36,458 bases of DNA. Source: Deinococcus sp. (GTDB taxonomy: Bacteria; Deinococcota; Deinococci; Deinococcales; Deinococcaceae). The stretch lies in assembly GCF_018260555.1 (NCBI RefSeq), contig NZ_JAGLBB010000015.1:1-36458 (forward strand), written 5' to 3'. Below the pieces are notes generated by a model. It saw nothing but the letters and a program-made list of their open reading frames with translations, did not search any database and had not been told where the DNA came from. Shown here one piece after another: positions 14,719-25,400 of this stretch. Positions within the stretch are counted from its first letter, which is position 1; each line of letters starts with the position of its first letter. The translations under genes were made by a program, and so were the position numbers.

Positions 14719-14897
14719 TAACGGGAAATACGACTACGCCCACCGCCTCTGCCCTGCCTGCGGGCGCAACTTTGACAGTTGGTTCTGTCGCCACGGCGGG
14801 AGGCGGAACAAGCCAGGGTATCATTCTTGATTTTGGGGCCGCCGGGTTACCCGCCGGTGGAACAGGTACCGTCTGTTTTGACACCAAGATTATCTAA
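14719..14897 (+). pseudogene. 3' fragment of a surface-protein gene truncated by the insertion sequence
   Basis: Directly after the IS right end a frame of about 59 codons reads NTTTPTASALPAGATLTVGS and ends GTGTVCFDTKII. The Thr/Ala/Gly-rich, beta-sandwich-like text with a closing VCFDTKI resembles the C-termini of repetitive extracellular (DUF11/Ig-like) proteins. No start codon or 5' part is present; the rest of the gene is not on the other side of the element. The TAA stop is formed by the first bases of repeat A2. Confidence 0.6.
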
Positions 14898-15023
14898 GTA
14901 CACTGCGTTTATCTTGTAGATAAACCGCGCGGAGCGCGGAGCAGAAGGAAAGTACGTTGGAGCGGGAATGGAGAGGTTCCGGTGCTTTCCCGGCATGGCG
15001 CCATGTGAGCTTCAAGGTACTTA
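14895..15023 (-). repeat. Repeat family A, full-length copy (A2)
   Basis: A 129-bp inverted copy with perfect 7-bp terminal inverted repeats TAAGTAC/GTACTTA. Internal features are the hairpin GTTTATC-TTGTA-GATAAAC, GCGCGGAGCGCGGAGCAGAAG and GGGAATGGAGAGGTTCCGG. Its left TAA is the stop codon of the truncated gene; its right end is 7 bp from the glcF stop codon. Confidence 0.88.
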
Positions 15024-15030
15024 AGCGGCC

Positions 15031-16304
<1,274 letters not shown>

Positions 16305-16308
<4 letters not shown>

Positions 16309-16322
16309 GCGTGGAACCTCAT
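16305..16322 (-). CDS. Leaderless mini-ORF (MRFHA) coupled to glcF
   Basis: ATG at 16322 stands 7 nt after TATCCT and opens a five-codon frame whose TGA overlaps the TTG of glcF (TTGA). It could deliver ribosomes to glcF by termination-reinitiation. It could equally be the true glcF start separated by a recent one-base indel. Confidence 0.45.
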
Positions 16323-16329
16323 GCGGTAC

Positions 16330-16335
16330 AGGATA
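16330..16335 (-). promoter_or_regulatory. -10 box (TATCCT) upstream of glcF
   Basis: On the minus strand TATCCT precedes ATG at 16322 by 7 nt, matching the leaderless layout. Confidence 0.6.
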
Positions 16336-16486
16336 GGCGCGGCCGGACGGGACGATTGGGCGCGCGGGCGCTGTCAGCTAGGGGGGTGGCCGCCTTGAGG
16401 GGCGTGGTGCGTCTGGAAGTTCGTAGCTGGGGGGGTCATGGGAGGCTTCTGGTGGGTGGGCAGGGTGACGCAGCGCAGGCCGTCTC
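16336..16486. other. Gene-free stretch upstream of glcF
   Basis: A G-rich 150-nt segment with the near-duplicated phrases CTAGGGGGGTGG and GCTGGGGGGGTCATG. I see no gene, terminator or known RNA motif in it. It leads into the repeat cluster B5-A3. Confidence 0.5.
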
Positions 16487-16622
16487 AGACGGACTGCGCT
16501 CCATTCCGCCACAGTCGGAAAAGCGCCGCCTGCGGCTCCATATCGCGAAGGGGCGTCTGCCCTTCCTCCTCGCGTCCGCTCGGATTGATTCAGAACTACA
16601 GCAAATCAATCGGAATCCGTAT
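16487..16622 (-). repeat. Repeat family B, full-length copy (B5)
   Basis: The inverted counterpart of B4: AGACGGACTGCG at the left, GCCGCCTGCGGCTCCAT inside, TCCGCTCGGATTGATTC and CGGAATCCGTAT at the right. It is followed 22 bp later by repeat A3. Confidence 0.85.
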
Positions 16623-16644
16623 CAAACTGCCGGGCGTGAAGAAG

Positions 16645-16773
16645 AAAGTACCTTGTAGCTCACATGGCGCCATGCCGGGAAAGCGCCGGAACCTCTCCAT
16701 TCCCGCTCCAACGTACTTTCCTTCTGCTCCGCGCTCCACGCGGTTTATCTTCAAGATAAACGCAGTGTACTTA
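16645..16773 (+). repeat. Repeat family A, full-length copy (A3)
   Basis: A 129-bp copy running AAAGTACCTTG to CAGTGTACTTA, nearly identical to A4 and to the complement of A2. The hairpin arms read GTTTATC and GATAAAC around TTCAA, showing a compensated variable loop. Confidence 0.88.
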
Positions 16774-16959
16774 GTACGCCCTGCCGCGCTCCGCAGTGGA
16801 CGCCGTGCCCGGTCGCTGGGAGCCACAGCGGCCCAGTTGGTGCTGACATACGTGGAGGCCGCCAAGGACGCCGGGTACTGGGTGGCCGAGCATCACACCG
16901 TGGGCGCCCAGATAGGCGCCGGTGGCATGACGCAGCCCAATTACGTGCCGCTCAGCTGA
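16774..16959 (+). pseudogene. Remnant of an LLM-class flavin-dependent monooxygenase gene
   Basis: Just after repeat A3 the frame reads GATAAQLVLTYVEAAKDAG, YWVAEHHTVG and QIGAGGMTQPNYVPLS, then stops. In luciferase-like (LLM) flavin monooxygenases the motif YWVAEHH is followed some 25 residues later by VGAGGxMLPNxxPL; here the two are almost adjacent, so an internal piece is lost and the remaining 250 or so residues are absent. The 5' end is replaced by the repeat. Its last bases overlap the 3' end of the convergent MFS gene. Confidence 0.55.
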
Positions 16960-18175
16960 ACTGCACCTTCGCTGGTTCCGGGAGGCGCGCGGCGATGATG
17001 GCGCTGGGAATCAGGAGACTCAGCGCGGCGAGGGCGGCGGTGGTAGGGCTGGTGGCGTCGGCAAGCGCGCCCACCAGGAAGACCAGCAGGCCCGCGAAAC
17101 CCCAGGAGAAGCCCATCATGATGGAACTGGCGACCGCGACGTGGCCGGGCGCGTACTCCTGCGCGGTGACGACGCCCACGGGAATGCTGGCGTTCACGGC
17201 GGCCCCCACGATGAAGGTCAGGGGGTAGAACCACCAGTTGGCGGGGCTGGAGAGAATCAGCGCCGCGAAGAAGGGAATGGTGGTCATGATCGCGCTGCGC
17301 AGGACGGTGACGCGGCCCAGACGGTCACTGAGCCGCCCGCCGACGATGCCGCCGACGGCGCTGGCGACCGAGTACACGGCGAGCGTGATGGCAACCTCAC
17401 GCGCCCCGTACCCGCGCGCCAGGAGCATGAACGGCAGCATGGCGTTGTAGCCCATGCTGGCCAGCGAGCGCAGGACGGCCATGGCCCACAGCCACACCAG
17501 GGGGCCACGGAAGATGCCGGCGTAATCGCGCAGGGGAAGGCGGCGGGCCTTCTGCACACCGCTGGGCGTGACGGCGAAGGTGACGGCCGCGACGACCACG
17601 CCGATCAGCGCGAACCACGGCAGGTGCGTCAGGCCCACCCCGGCGAAGACCGGGCCGAGGGCCATGCCGGCGGTGCCGCCCGCACTGAACAGGCTGGCCC
17701 ACAGGCCGCGTTTGTCGGGGGGGCTGTGCTGCGCGACGTACGCGGCTCCGGCCGGATGGAAGAAACCGCTGCCGAACCCCGCGACGGCCACGAGCAGGAT
17801 CAACGCGCCAAACCACGGAACGAAGCCCATGAGGGTCAGGCCGATGCCCGTCATCAGGGGGCCAAGCGCGGCGGCGTAGCGGCGATCTATGCGTTCACCG
17901 ACGATGCCCAGCAGGGGTTGTAGGACACTGCTGGTCAGCGAGTACACGCTGGAAAGCAGAGTGACGGCAGCGATGCTGACCCCGTACTTGGCTTGCAGGG
18001 CGGGGGTCAGGGGCGTGAGCATGGCGCCGTACGCGTCATTGATGAAGTGACCGGCGGTGACGGCCACGGCAATCGCGGCGGCGTTCCGGGCCGCGACGGT
18101 GGTGGCGGCGCCGGATGCGCGGCCGGTCGTGGAATCACCCGGGCGGGGAGGTAGTACGGGGATGGGGGCCGACAT
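16952..18175 (-). CDS. MFS transporter (fosmidomycin-resistance-like group)
   Basis: A 407-residue integral membrane protein with about 12 hydrophobic helices and a cytoplasmic loop near the middle (SGVQKARRLPLRDYAG). The first half has AGHFINDAYGAMLTPLTPAL and the helix-4 text GFGSGFFHPAGAAYVAQ, resembling the Fsr-type subgroup of the major facilitator superfamily, typically proton-coupled drug exporters. In the second half GGRLSDRLGR matches the MFS loop motif. The N-terminal 30 residues are Gly/Ala/Thr-rich and probably disordered. The ATG is set by TACCGT 7 nt upstream. Substrate specificity cannot be read from sequence. Confidence 0.87.
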   Translation of the reverse strand: MSAPIPVLPPRPGDSTTGRASGAATTVAARNAAAIAVAVTAGHFINDAYGAMLTPLTPALQAKYGVSIAAVTLLSSVYSLTSSVLQPLLGIVGERIDRRYAAALGPLMTGIGLTLMGFVPWFGALILLVAVAGFGSGFFHPAGAAYVAQHSPPDKRGLWASLFSAGGTAGMALGPVFAGVGLTHLPWFALIGVVVAAVTFAVTPSGVQKARRLPLRDYAGIFRGPLVWLWAMAVLRSLASMGYNAMLPFMLLARGYGAREVAITLAVYSVASAVGGIVGGRLSDRLGRVTVLRSAIMTTIPFFAALILSSPANWWFYPLTFIVGAAVNASIPVGVVTAQEYAPGHVAVASSIMMGFSWGFAGLLVFLVGALADATSPTTAALAALSLLIPSAIIAARLPEPAKVQFS

Positions 18176-18182
18176 GTTCTGA

Positions 18183-18188
18183 ACGGTA
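18183..18188 (-). promoter_or_regulatory. -10 box (TACCGT) for the leaderless MFS gene
   Basis: TACCGT on the minus strand is followed by 7 nt and the ATG at 18175. Confidence 0.6.
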
Positions 18189-18252
18189 CTCCGCCGGGCC
18201 GCTGCCCGTCGCGAGCGGCGTCCCCACAGCGGTCCGGATGTCCGGCCTGCCC

Positions 18253-18306
18253 GGCCACCGACCCGGCTTGGGCCGCCCCGGCCACCGACCCGGCTTGGGC
18301 TGCCCC
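18253..18306 (+). repeat. 27-bp tandem repeat, two copies plus a diverged third
   Basis: The unit begins GGCCACCGACCCGGCTTGGG and is repeated with one difference (C to T near the end of the unit); a decayed third copy follows from 18307. It lies upstream of the MFS promoter. Confidence 0.85.
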
Positions 18307-18439
18307 GGCCACCTGCCTCGGCTGCCGGGCGGCGCGGTCCGGGGTGGCTCAGCGCCTGATGAAGCTCCAGAGATCACCTGTGACAGTCCTGAAAGGAAAG
18401 GCGCATGACTGTACGGGTATGATACGGCTTCCGCCTGGT

Positions 18440-18564
18440 TCAGTACCTTGAAGCTCACATGGCGCCATGCCGGGAAAGCACCGGAACCTCTCCATTCCCG
18501 CTCCAACGTACTGTCTTCTGCTCCGCGCTCCGCGCGGTTTATCGACAAGATAAACGCAGTGTAC

Positions 18565-18567
<3 letters not shown>
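18440..18567 (+). repeat. Repeat family A, full-length copy (A4)
   Basis: A 128-bp copy from CAGTACCTTGAAGCTCAC to CAGTGTACTTA. On the minus strand its end reads TAAGTACACTG, and that TAA is the in-frame stop codon of the methyltransferase gene. Confidence 0.88.
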
Positions 18568-20059
<1,492 letters not shown>

Positions 20060-20063
<4 letters not shown>

Positions 20064-20104
20064 GGCCTGTCCCGGCCGGAACGGGTGAACTGAAGAGAGC
20101 GCAT
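20060..20104 (-). CDS. Upstream ORF (14 aa) coupled to meaB
   Basis: ATG at 20104 follows TAGCCT by 9 nt and encodes MRSLQFTRSGRDRP, ending in a TGA that overlaps the meaB GTG start by 4 nt. No ribosome site precedes meaB itself apart from sequence inside this frame. A translational relay is the simplest reading; a regulatory leader is possible. Confidence 0.5.
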
Positions 20105-20113
20105 GTGCCGCCC

Positions 20114-20119
20114 AGGCTA
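20114..20119 (-). promoter_or_regulatory. -10 box (TAGCCT) upstream of the meaB unit
   Basis: TAGCCT on the minus strand lies 9 nt before the upstream ORF start and about 50 nt before meaB. Confidence 0.5.
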
Positions 20120-20258
20120 GCGCATGGGCGCGCGGCGGGGTTCAGCCGCGCCGGACGGGGATCACGCCCGCGGCCTGTCCGCGGCGGGCCCGGCTGGGAG
20201 GAGCGACCGCGCCTGGAAGGCCCCGCCGTCACGGTGGTTGCTGCTAGGGGGTTTGCGG

Positions 20259-20972
20259 CTAGGGTGCCTGCCCGAGAACATCGTCGGCCTCGGTGGCTTC
20301 CAGCAGGCTTTCCAGGTGGGCGTCGTCGTTGAAACCCAGCAGCATGCCGCTGCCCTGACCCAGCAGGACGCGCGTGACCGAGGTGTTCGATACGCTCAGG
20401 CGCGCCCAGGCGTTGGCGGGCACGCCGCCCAGCGCCAGACCGACCGCCACGCGGACCACGCCGCCGTGAGTGAACACCAGCACCCGCTTTCCGGGGTGGC
20501 GCGCCTGAATCTGCGCGAAGGCCTCGCCGCTGCGGGCGTACAGGTCCTCCATGCTTTCCCCGCCGGGGCGGCGGGTACTCCAGGGTTCGGTGCTCAGGGC
20601 CTGAAGGTACTGGGGAAAGCGGCCGCGGATCTCGTGGATGGTCAGGCCCGCGAGGTCGCCCACGTCGATCTCGCGCAGACCCACGTCGGTCTGTACTGCG
20701 GGCGCGCCGTGCAGGCGCTCGGCGACGATACGGGCGGTCTGGGCGGCGCGGTTCAGGTCGCTGGTGTACACGGCGTCGAAGGGTTGTGCGGTCAGGCGCT
20801 CTGCAAGGCTGGACGCCTGGAGCACGCCCACGGGGCTGAGCGGCACGTCCGTCTGACCCTGGTACCGGCCGTCGGCGTTCCAGGTGCTCTCACCGTGGCG
20901 CACCACCCAGAATTCCGTGGCGGTGGCGCGGTCCAGCGCGGCGAAGCCGGTGGGAGCCATCCGCCTCGTCAA
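20259..20972 (-). CDS. Histidine phosphatase family protein
   Basis: A 237-residue enzyme of the phosphoglycerate-mutase-like histidine phosphatase superfamily. The phosphohistidine motif RHGE is at 25-28 (VVRHGESTWNADGRYQGQTD); the second catalytic His lies in VLVFTHGGVVRVAVG, with Arg in YTSDLNRAAQTA. It lacks features that single out a glycolytic mutase, so a broad phosphatase (for example acting on a nucleotide or cofactor intermediate) is likely. The ATG overlaps the purM stop by 4 nt, so it is co-translated with purM; a purine-related role is only a guess. Confidence 0.9.
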   Translation of the reverse strand: MTRRMAPTGFAALDRATATEFWVVRHGESTWNADGRYQGQTDVPLSPVGVLQASSLAERLTAQPFDAVYTSDLNRAAQTARIVAERLHGAPAVQTDVGLREIDVGDLAGLTIHEIRGRFPQYLQALSTEPWSTRRPGGESMEDLYARSGEAFAQIQARHPGKRVLVFTHGGVVRVAVGLALGGVPANAWARLSVSNTSVTRVLLGQGSGMLLGFNDDAHLESLLEATEADDVLGQAP

Positions 20973-22024
20973 ACGGCTCCCGTGAAGGTCACACCCTGAC
21001 CGGCCGTCATGTGACCGATCACCCAGGGCTGCTCGCCGGCGGCCCTCAGGGCGTCCAGTGCGGCCGCCCCGTGCGCGGCGGGCAGGATGAACAAGAAGCC
21101 CACGCCCATGTTCAGCGCGCGGAAGGCCTCGTGGCGTTCTACGCCGGCGCGCGCCACGATCAACTCGAAGACGGGCGGGACGGTCCAGCTGCCGGTCTCG
21201 ACCTGCATGCCGATCCCGGCGGGGAACACGCGGGGCGGATTGTCGATCAGGCCTCCGCCCGTGATGTGCGCCATGCCGCGCACGTCCACCCCGGCGGCCT
21301 GCAGCGCGTCGAAGGCCGGGAGGTACGAGCGGTGCGGCACGGGCAGCAGGTCCGCCAGGGTCTGGCCGTGCAGGTCCCCGCGCGCCTCGTTCCAGTCGAG
21401 ATCGTCCAGTGCCATGCGGGCCAGCGAGAAACCGTTGGTGTGCAGGCCCGAGCTGGGCAGCGCGATCACCACGTCGCCCACCTCGATGCGTGCGCCCGTG
21501 ATCAGGGCCGGGCGGTCCACGACGCCCACGATGGTGCCCACGATGTCCAGTTCGCCGTCCACGTACACGCCGGGCATCTCGGCGGTCTCGCCGCCCAGCA
21601 GGGCCACGCCCAGCGCTTCGCAGGCCTGCGCCGCGCCGGTCACGACTTCCGCGACCCGTTCGGGCGAGAGTTTGCCCATGGCGACGTAATCCAGGAAGAA
21701 CAGTGGGCGCGCGCCCTGCACCAGGATGTCGTTCACGCAGTGGTTCACGATGTCGCCGCCCAGCCCGCCGAAGCGTCCGGTGCGGACCGCGACCTTCGTC
21801 TTGGTGCCCACCCCGTCCGTACTGGCGACCAGCACCGGGTCCTCCATGTGACCGAAGGCGGCGCGGAACAGTCCGCCAAAGCCGCCCAGGCCGCCCAGCA
21901 CGTTGGGCGTGTGCGTGCGGGCCACGGCGTCTTTCATCAGGTGGACGGCGCGGTGTCCGGCGTCGATGCTGACGCCCGCGCGTTCGTAGGCTGACGCCGG
22001 CGCGCCTTGCTTGCTTTCAGTCAT
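20969..22024 (-). CDS. purM: Phosphoribosylformylglycinamidine cyclo-ligase (AIR synthase) PurM
   Basis: A 351-residue ATP-dependent enzyme that closes the imidazole ring to give 5-aminoimidazole ribonucleotide, step five of purine synthesis. Family features are the N-terminal YERAGVSIDAGHRAVHLMKD, the glycine-rich VLGGLGGFGGLFR, STDGVGTKTKVA, NDILVQGARPLFFLDYVA, LLGGETAEMPGVY and the C-terminal MAHITGGGLIDNPPRVFP. Length is typical. AGGAGGCAGGAG precedes the ATG and a TACACT box lies about 45 nt upstream, so this gene has a conventional leader, unlike many neighbours. Confidence 0.97.
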   Translation of the reverse strand: MTESKQGAPASAYERAGVSIDAGHRAVHLMKDAVARTHTPNVLGGLGGFGGLFRAAFGHMEDPVLVASTDGVGTKTKVAVRTGRFGGLGGDIVNHCVNDILVQGARPLFFLDYVAMGKLSPERVAEVVTGAAQACEALGVALLGGETAEMPGVYVDGELDIVGTIVGVVDRPALITGARIEVGDVVIALPSSGLHTNGFSLARMALDDLDWNEARGDLHGQTLADLLPVPHRSYLPAFDALQAAGVDVRGMAHITGGGLIDNPPRVFPAGIGMQVETGSWTVPPVFELIVARAGVERHEAFRALNMGVGFLFILPAAHGAAALDALRAAGEQPWVIGHMTAGQGVTFTGAV

Positions 22025-22066
22025 GTGCTCCTGCCTCCTGCGGTCCGCTGAGCGGATGTTCAGTGC

Positions 22067-22072
22067 AGTGTA
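22067..22072 (-). promoter_or_regulatory. Candidate -10 box (TACACT) for purM
   Basis: TACACT on the minus strand lies 42 nt before the purM ATG, giving a leader that includes the AGGAGGCAGGAG ribosome site. No convincing -35 box is seen at the right distance. Confidence 0.5.
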
Positions 22073-22114
22073 ACCAAACTCGCGCTGGTCAGGGCCGGGG
22101 CGAAGGGGCCACCC

Positions 22115-22165
22115 ATACGGACTGCGATTGATTCAGAACTGCCGCGAGTCAATCGGAGTCCGTAT
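22115..22165 (+). repeat. Repeat family B, minimal palindromic copy (B6)
   Basis: A 51-bp element consisting almost only of its inverted ends. The left ATACGGACTGCGATTGA and the complement of the right end ATACGGACTCCGATTGA match at 16 of 17 positions. Its last base starts the TCA that encodes the VTT protein stop codon. Confidence 0.85.
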
Positions 22166-22854
22166 CAGGCGCGGGCGGCGCGGCGGGCCAGCAGCCAGCG
22201 GCTCAGTGCAACGGACGCCACCACGGCCGACAGCAGGCCCAGGCCCCACAGCAGGCGCTGCGTGTTGCCGCTGAGCCACACGACGAGCAGCGTGACCGGC
22301 AGCGCCCCGGCGGCCGTGGCCAGCATGAACGGCCGGAACCCCATGCGGGCCGCGCCCGCCACGAGGTTCATGACGTCGGCGGACAGGACCGGCATCAGGC
22401 GCACCATCAGCACGCCCTGCAGGCCGTAGCGCGTGGCAACATCATGCGCGGTGCGGCGGGCGGTCTCACCGGCCAGGGTGCGGATCAGGGTGTCGCCCAG
22501 CGTGCGGCCCAGGCCGTACCCGGCAGCGGCGCCCAGCAGCGTGCCCAGGTACACGATCAGGAATCCATCGTACAGGCCGTAGGCGCGGGCGGTCACGGCG
22601 GTCATGACCAGCGCCGGCACGACCGGAAGCACTGCCTGAAGCACGAACCCCGCGATCAACGCGAGCGGCCCGGCCCAGCCCAGGCCGTCCACGAACGCCT
22701 GTGTGACGCGCGGATCGTGGCTGGTCAGGGCGGCGTAGGCGCGGGCCAGGAATTCACGCACGTCGGGCAGCAGGGCCACCCCCATCAGCAGTAGCAGGGC
22801 GCCGCCCAGGATCAGCCAGCGCAGGTAACGGGGTGAATGCGCGGCGGCGGTCAT
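22165..22854 (-). CDS. TVP38/TMEM64 (VTT domain) membrane protein
   Basis: A 229-residue polytopic inner-membrane protein. Hydrophobic helices are seen at about 13-30, 60-85, 95-120, 165-195 and 198-220. The central VTT/DedA-like signature is LPVVPALVMTAVTARAYGLY, GTLLGAAAGYGLGR and VRLMPVLSADVMNLVAGAARM. Related DedA/VTT proteins move lipids (including undecaprenyl phosphate) across the membrane, but this member is uncharacterised. TACACT stands 8 nt before the ATG at 22854, favouring that start over an ATG at 22878. Its TGA stop is completed by repeat B6. Confidence 0.88.
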   Translation of the reverse strand: MTAAAHSPRYLRWLILGGALLLLMGVALLPDVREFLARAYAALTSHDPRVTQAFVDGLGWAGPLALIAGFVLQAVLPVVPALVMTAVTARAYGLYDGFLIVYLGTLLGAAAGYGLGRTLGDTLIRTLAGETARRTAHDVATRYGLQGVLMVRLMPVLSADVMNLVAGAARMGFRPFMLATAAGALPVTLLVVWLSGNTQRLLWGLGLLSAVVASVALSRWLLARRAARA

Positions 22855-22862
22855 TGCGGCCC

Positions 22863-22868
22863 AGTGTA
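22863..22868 (-). promoter_or_regulatory. -10 box (TACACT) for the leaderless VTT gene
   Basis: TACACT on the minus strand, then GGGCCGCA and the ATG at 22854. Confidence 0.65.
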
Positions 22869-22894
22869 AGCGCCGCACCGATGAGCTGCGACCA

Positions 22895-23836
22895 TCAAAG
22901 GTTGTGGGACGGGGAGGGACCGGGCCGGGCGGCGGCCGCAGTCAGGTGAACGGTCAGGTCGTCGTGGGCGTACCTCCAGCCGGGTGGAAGGTGACCTGCG
23001 CGGCGCACGTCCACCCCATGCGACAGGTGCGTCAGGACGACCTGCCCCGCCGCCCGCGCCCAGGGAAGGCGCAGGGCCCCGCGCACGTCGTACACGCTGC
23101 GGCTGGTCAGGGGCGCGCCTGACTCGTCCTCGAAGGACGTGCCGAGAACCAGCGTATCCAGGCCCGCGCCGCCCGGCGCGCGCAGCCACTCGCGGGCCAG
23201 CCCTGGCGGAATGCCGATGGCGTCCGTGACGACCGCCGCCGACCAGCCGTCACCCCCGGCCCCGGCGGGGCGGTCCAGGCGGTAGGCGTGGCTGTGTCCG
23301 TTCGCGCCGTGCGGCACCCGGAAGGCCCGCACGACCACCTCGCCCACCGGGACGCCCTGCGGCGGGATGGGCTGCACCGGCCCCCCCTCGCCCGCCGGAA
23401 AGGCGTACGGGAAGCGCGCGGCGATCTGCGGCACGACCTCCGGCGGGGCGTACACGCGCAGCCGTCCGGGGGCGAAGCGCGCGTAGTCGAGCAGGTCGCC
23501 CAGGCCCAGCAGATGATCGTTGTGCGCGTGCGAGATGAACACCGCGTCCGGCACGAGCGGGCCGCTCAGGCGGGCCAGTCCGGCGTGCGTGTCCGGCCCG
23601 GCGTCCAGCAGCGCCACCCGGGCACCCGAACGCAGCAGCGTGGCGGTGCGCGTGCGGCGGTTCAGTCCGGGCTGCCCGTTCACGCCGCGCGCCTCGGCGC
23701 ACACCGCGCACGCACACCAGAAGCGCGGCACGCCCTTGCTGTCGCCCGTGCCGAGCAGCGTCAGGGTGTCGGTCTGATCAGAGTTGGTCTGGTCGGGGCT
23801 GACGTGGTCAGGAGTGTTCTGAGCTGGTCCGCTCAC
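22895..23836 (-). CDS. MBL-fold metallohydrolase (PhnP-like)
   Basis: A 313-residue metallo-beta-lactamase-fold hydrolase. The metal motif HxHxDH is H103, H105, D107, H108 (SHAHNDHLLGLGDL). LGTGDSKGVPRFWCACAVC near the N-terminus contains a Cys cluster seen in PhnP and related cyclic-phosphate phosphodiesterases. Further His ligands occur in RVPHGANGHSHAY and THLSHGVD. The first 24 residues are a low-complexity DQT-rich tail. The ATG overlaps the trpC stop by 4 nt. No phn genes are nearby, so the substrate is unknown. Confidence 0.85.
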   Translation of the reverse strand: MSGPAQNTPDHVSPDQTNSDQTDTLTLLGTGDSKGVPRFWCACAVCAEARGVNGQPGLNRRTRTATLLRSGARVALLDAGPDTHAGLARLSGPLVPDAVFISHAHNDHLLGLGDLLDYARFAPGRLRVYAPPEVVPQIAARFPYAFPAGEGGPVQPIPPQGVPVGEVVVRAFRVPHGANGHSHAYRLDRPAGAGGDGWSAAVVTDAIGIPPGLAREWLRAPGGAGLDTLVLGTSFEDESGAPLTSRSVYDVRGALRLPWARAAGQVVLTHLSHGVDVRRAGHLPPGWRYAHDDLTVHLTAAAARPGPSPSHNL

Positions 23837-24621
23837 GGGGTCATCAGGTCACGTGCGGCGCGCGCGAGGTCGCCGCTGCCCGCCAGACTGCTGCCCACCA
23901 GCACCGCGTCCGCCAGCCCGCGCACGGCCGCGACGTCCTGCGGGGTGCGGTAGCCGCTCTCGGCGACCAGCACGCCTGTAAAGCCCGCCTCACGCGCCCG
24001 GCGAATCAGGCGCGGACTGACGCTCAGGTCGATCTGCAGGGTGGTCAGGTCGCGGTTGTTCACGCCGATGATCCGCGCTCCGGCCGCCAGGGCCACGTCC
24101 AGTTCGTGCTCGTCGTGCACCTCGACCAGGGCGTCCAGGCCCAGGTGGTGCGCCGCGCCCAGATATTCACCTGTTCGTTCGTGCAGCACGCTGACCATCA
24201 GCAGCGCCGCCGACGCGCCCCAGTCGGCCGCCTCGCGCAGCATAGCCGGATGCACCACGAAATCCTTGCGCAGCGCCGGAAGGTCCGTGGTGGCCACCAC
24301 GTCCAGCAGCGCCTCACGGTTCCCGCCGAAGTAACGCGGTTCGGTCAGTACACTGATCGCCGCCGCGCCGCCCGCCGCGTACGCCCGCGCCGCGTCGGCC
24401 GGATCGAGCGGCGCAATGGCGCCCTCACTGGGACTGGCGCGCTTCACCTCGGCAATCAGTGACAGGCCCGGCGCGCCCAGGGCCGCCTCGAACCGCCGCT
24501 CGCCGGGGCGCGCCGCGCCCAGCTGCGGGTCCGCGCCCGCGTAATCCCCGGCGCGAAGTTCCACGATGCGGCCAAGCACGCCCGGAACGCGCTTCAGATC
24601 AGGGGCACTCAGGGCAGACAT
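23833..24621 (-). CDS. trpC: Indole-3-glycerol phosphate synthase TrpC
   Basis: A 262-residue TIM-barrel enzyme that cyclises CdRP to indole-3-glycerol phosphate in tryptophan synthesis. Conserved text includes LSLIAEVKRASPSEG (catalytic Lys region), AISVLTEPRYFGG, LPALRKDFVV, IIGVNNRDLTTLQIDL and VAESGYRTPQDV. No other trp gene adjoins it, so the pathway is dispersed. The ATG at 24621 was preferred to an upstream ATG at 24681 because TATGCT lies 7 nt before it and conserved sequence begins there. It is coupled to the MBL gene downstream. Confidence 0.95.
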   Translation of the reverse strand: MSALSAPDLKRVPGVLGRIVELRAGDYAGADPQLGAARPGERRFEAALGAPGLSLIAEVKRASPSEGAIAPLDPADAARAYAAGGAAAISVLTEPRYFGGNREALLDVVATTDLPALRKDFVVHPAMLREAADWGASAALLMVSVLHERTGEYLGAAHHLGLDALVEVHDEHELDVALAAGARIIGVNNRDLTTLQIDLSVSPRLIRRAREAGFTGVLVAESGYRTPQDVAAVRGLADAVLVGSSLAGSGDLARAARDLMTP

Positions 24622-24628
24622 GCGCCGA

Positions 24629-24634
24629 AGCATA
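24629..24634 (-). promoter_or_regulatory. -10 box (TATGCT) for leaderless trpC
   Basis: TATGCT on the minus strand, then TCGGCGC and the ATG at 24621. Confidence 0.7.
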
Positions 24635-24723
24635 CTGCATTCACCGACCCCCCCGCCGCCCACCAGCACGGCGCGCAGCACGCCTGAAGGTCTCCCGAGC
24701 CCGCCCGCGGCAGGGCGGCGTGT

Positions 24724-24729
24724 TAGCCT
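24724..24729 (+). promoter_or_regulatory. -10 box (TAGCCT) for leaderless hpt
   Basis: TAGCCT is followed by 8 nt and the ATG at 24738, with no ribosome binding site. Confidence 0.6.
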
Positions 24730-24737
24730 GATCCCCT

Positions 24738-25265
<528 letters not shown>

Positions 25266-25387
25266 CAAGAAGCACACACAGGTGACCGGCAGGCATACCC
25301 CCCACCAGCCACAGCTGGAGGCCCGGAATCCGAACGCTTCAGAATCCGTCTGACGCTGACACGCTGACGGGCACGGCGGGTTTGCGC

Positions 25388-25393
25388 TACACT
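25388..25393 (+). promoter_or_regulatory. -10 box (TACACT) of the leuS leader transcript
   Basis: TACACT stands 7 nt before the leader-peptide ATG at 25401; CTGACG at 25364-25369, 18 nt further up, is a possible -35. Transcription would begin at or next to the leader ATG. Confidence 0.7.
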
Positions 25394-25400
25394 TCCGGGC

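Larger units (their letters stand above)
18176..18439. other. Gene-free stretch with tandem repeat and truncated start
   Basis: It holds the MFS promoter, a 27-bp tandem repeat (18253-18306), and a ribosome-site-plus-ATG (GGAAAGGCGC then ATG at 18405) that opens only MTVRV before a TGA followed by TACGG, the family B terminus. Nothing else is recognised. Confidence 0.5.

Noticed and set aside
16438..16773. Protein-coding frame through repeats B5 and A3
   Set aside because: The apparent frame consists of repeat sequence; only the part after 16774 resembles a protein family.
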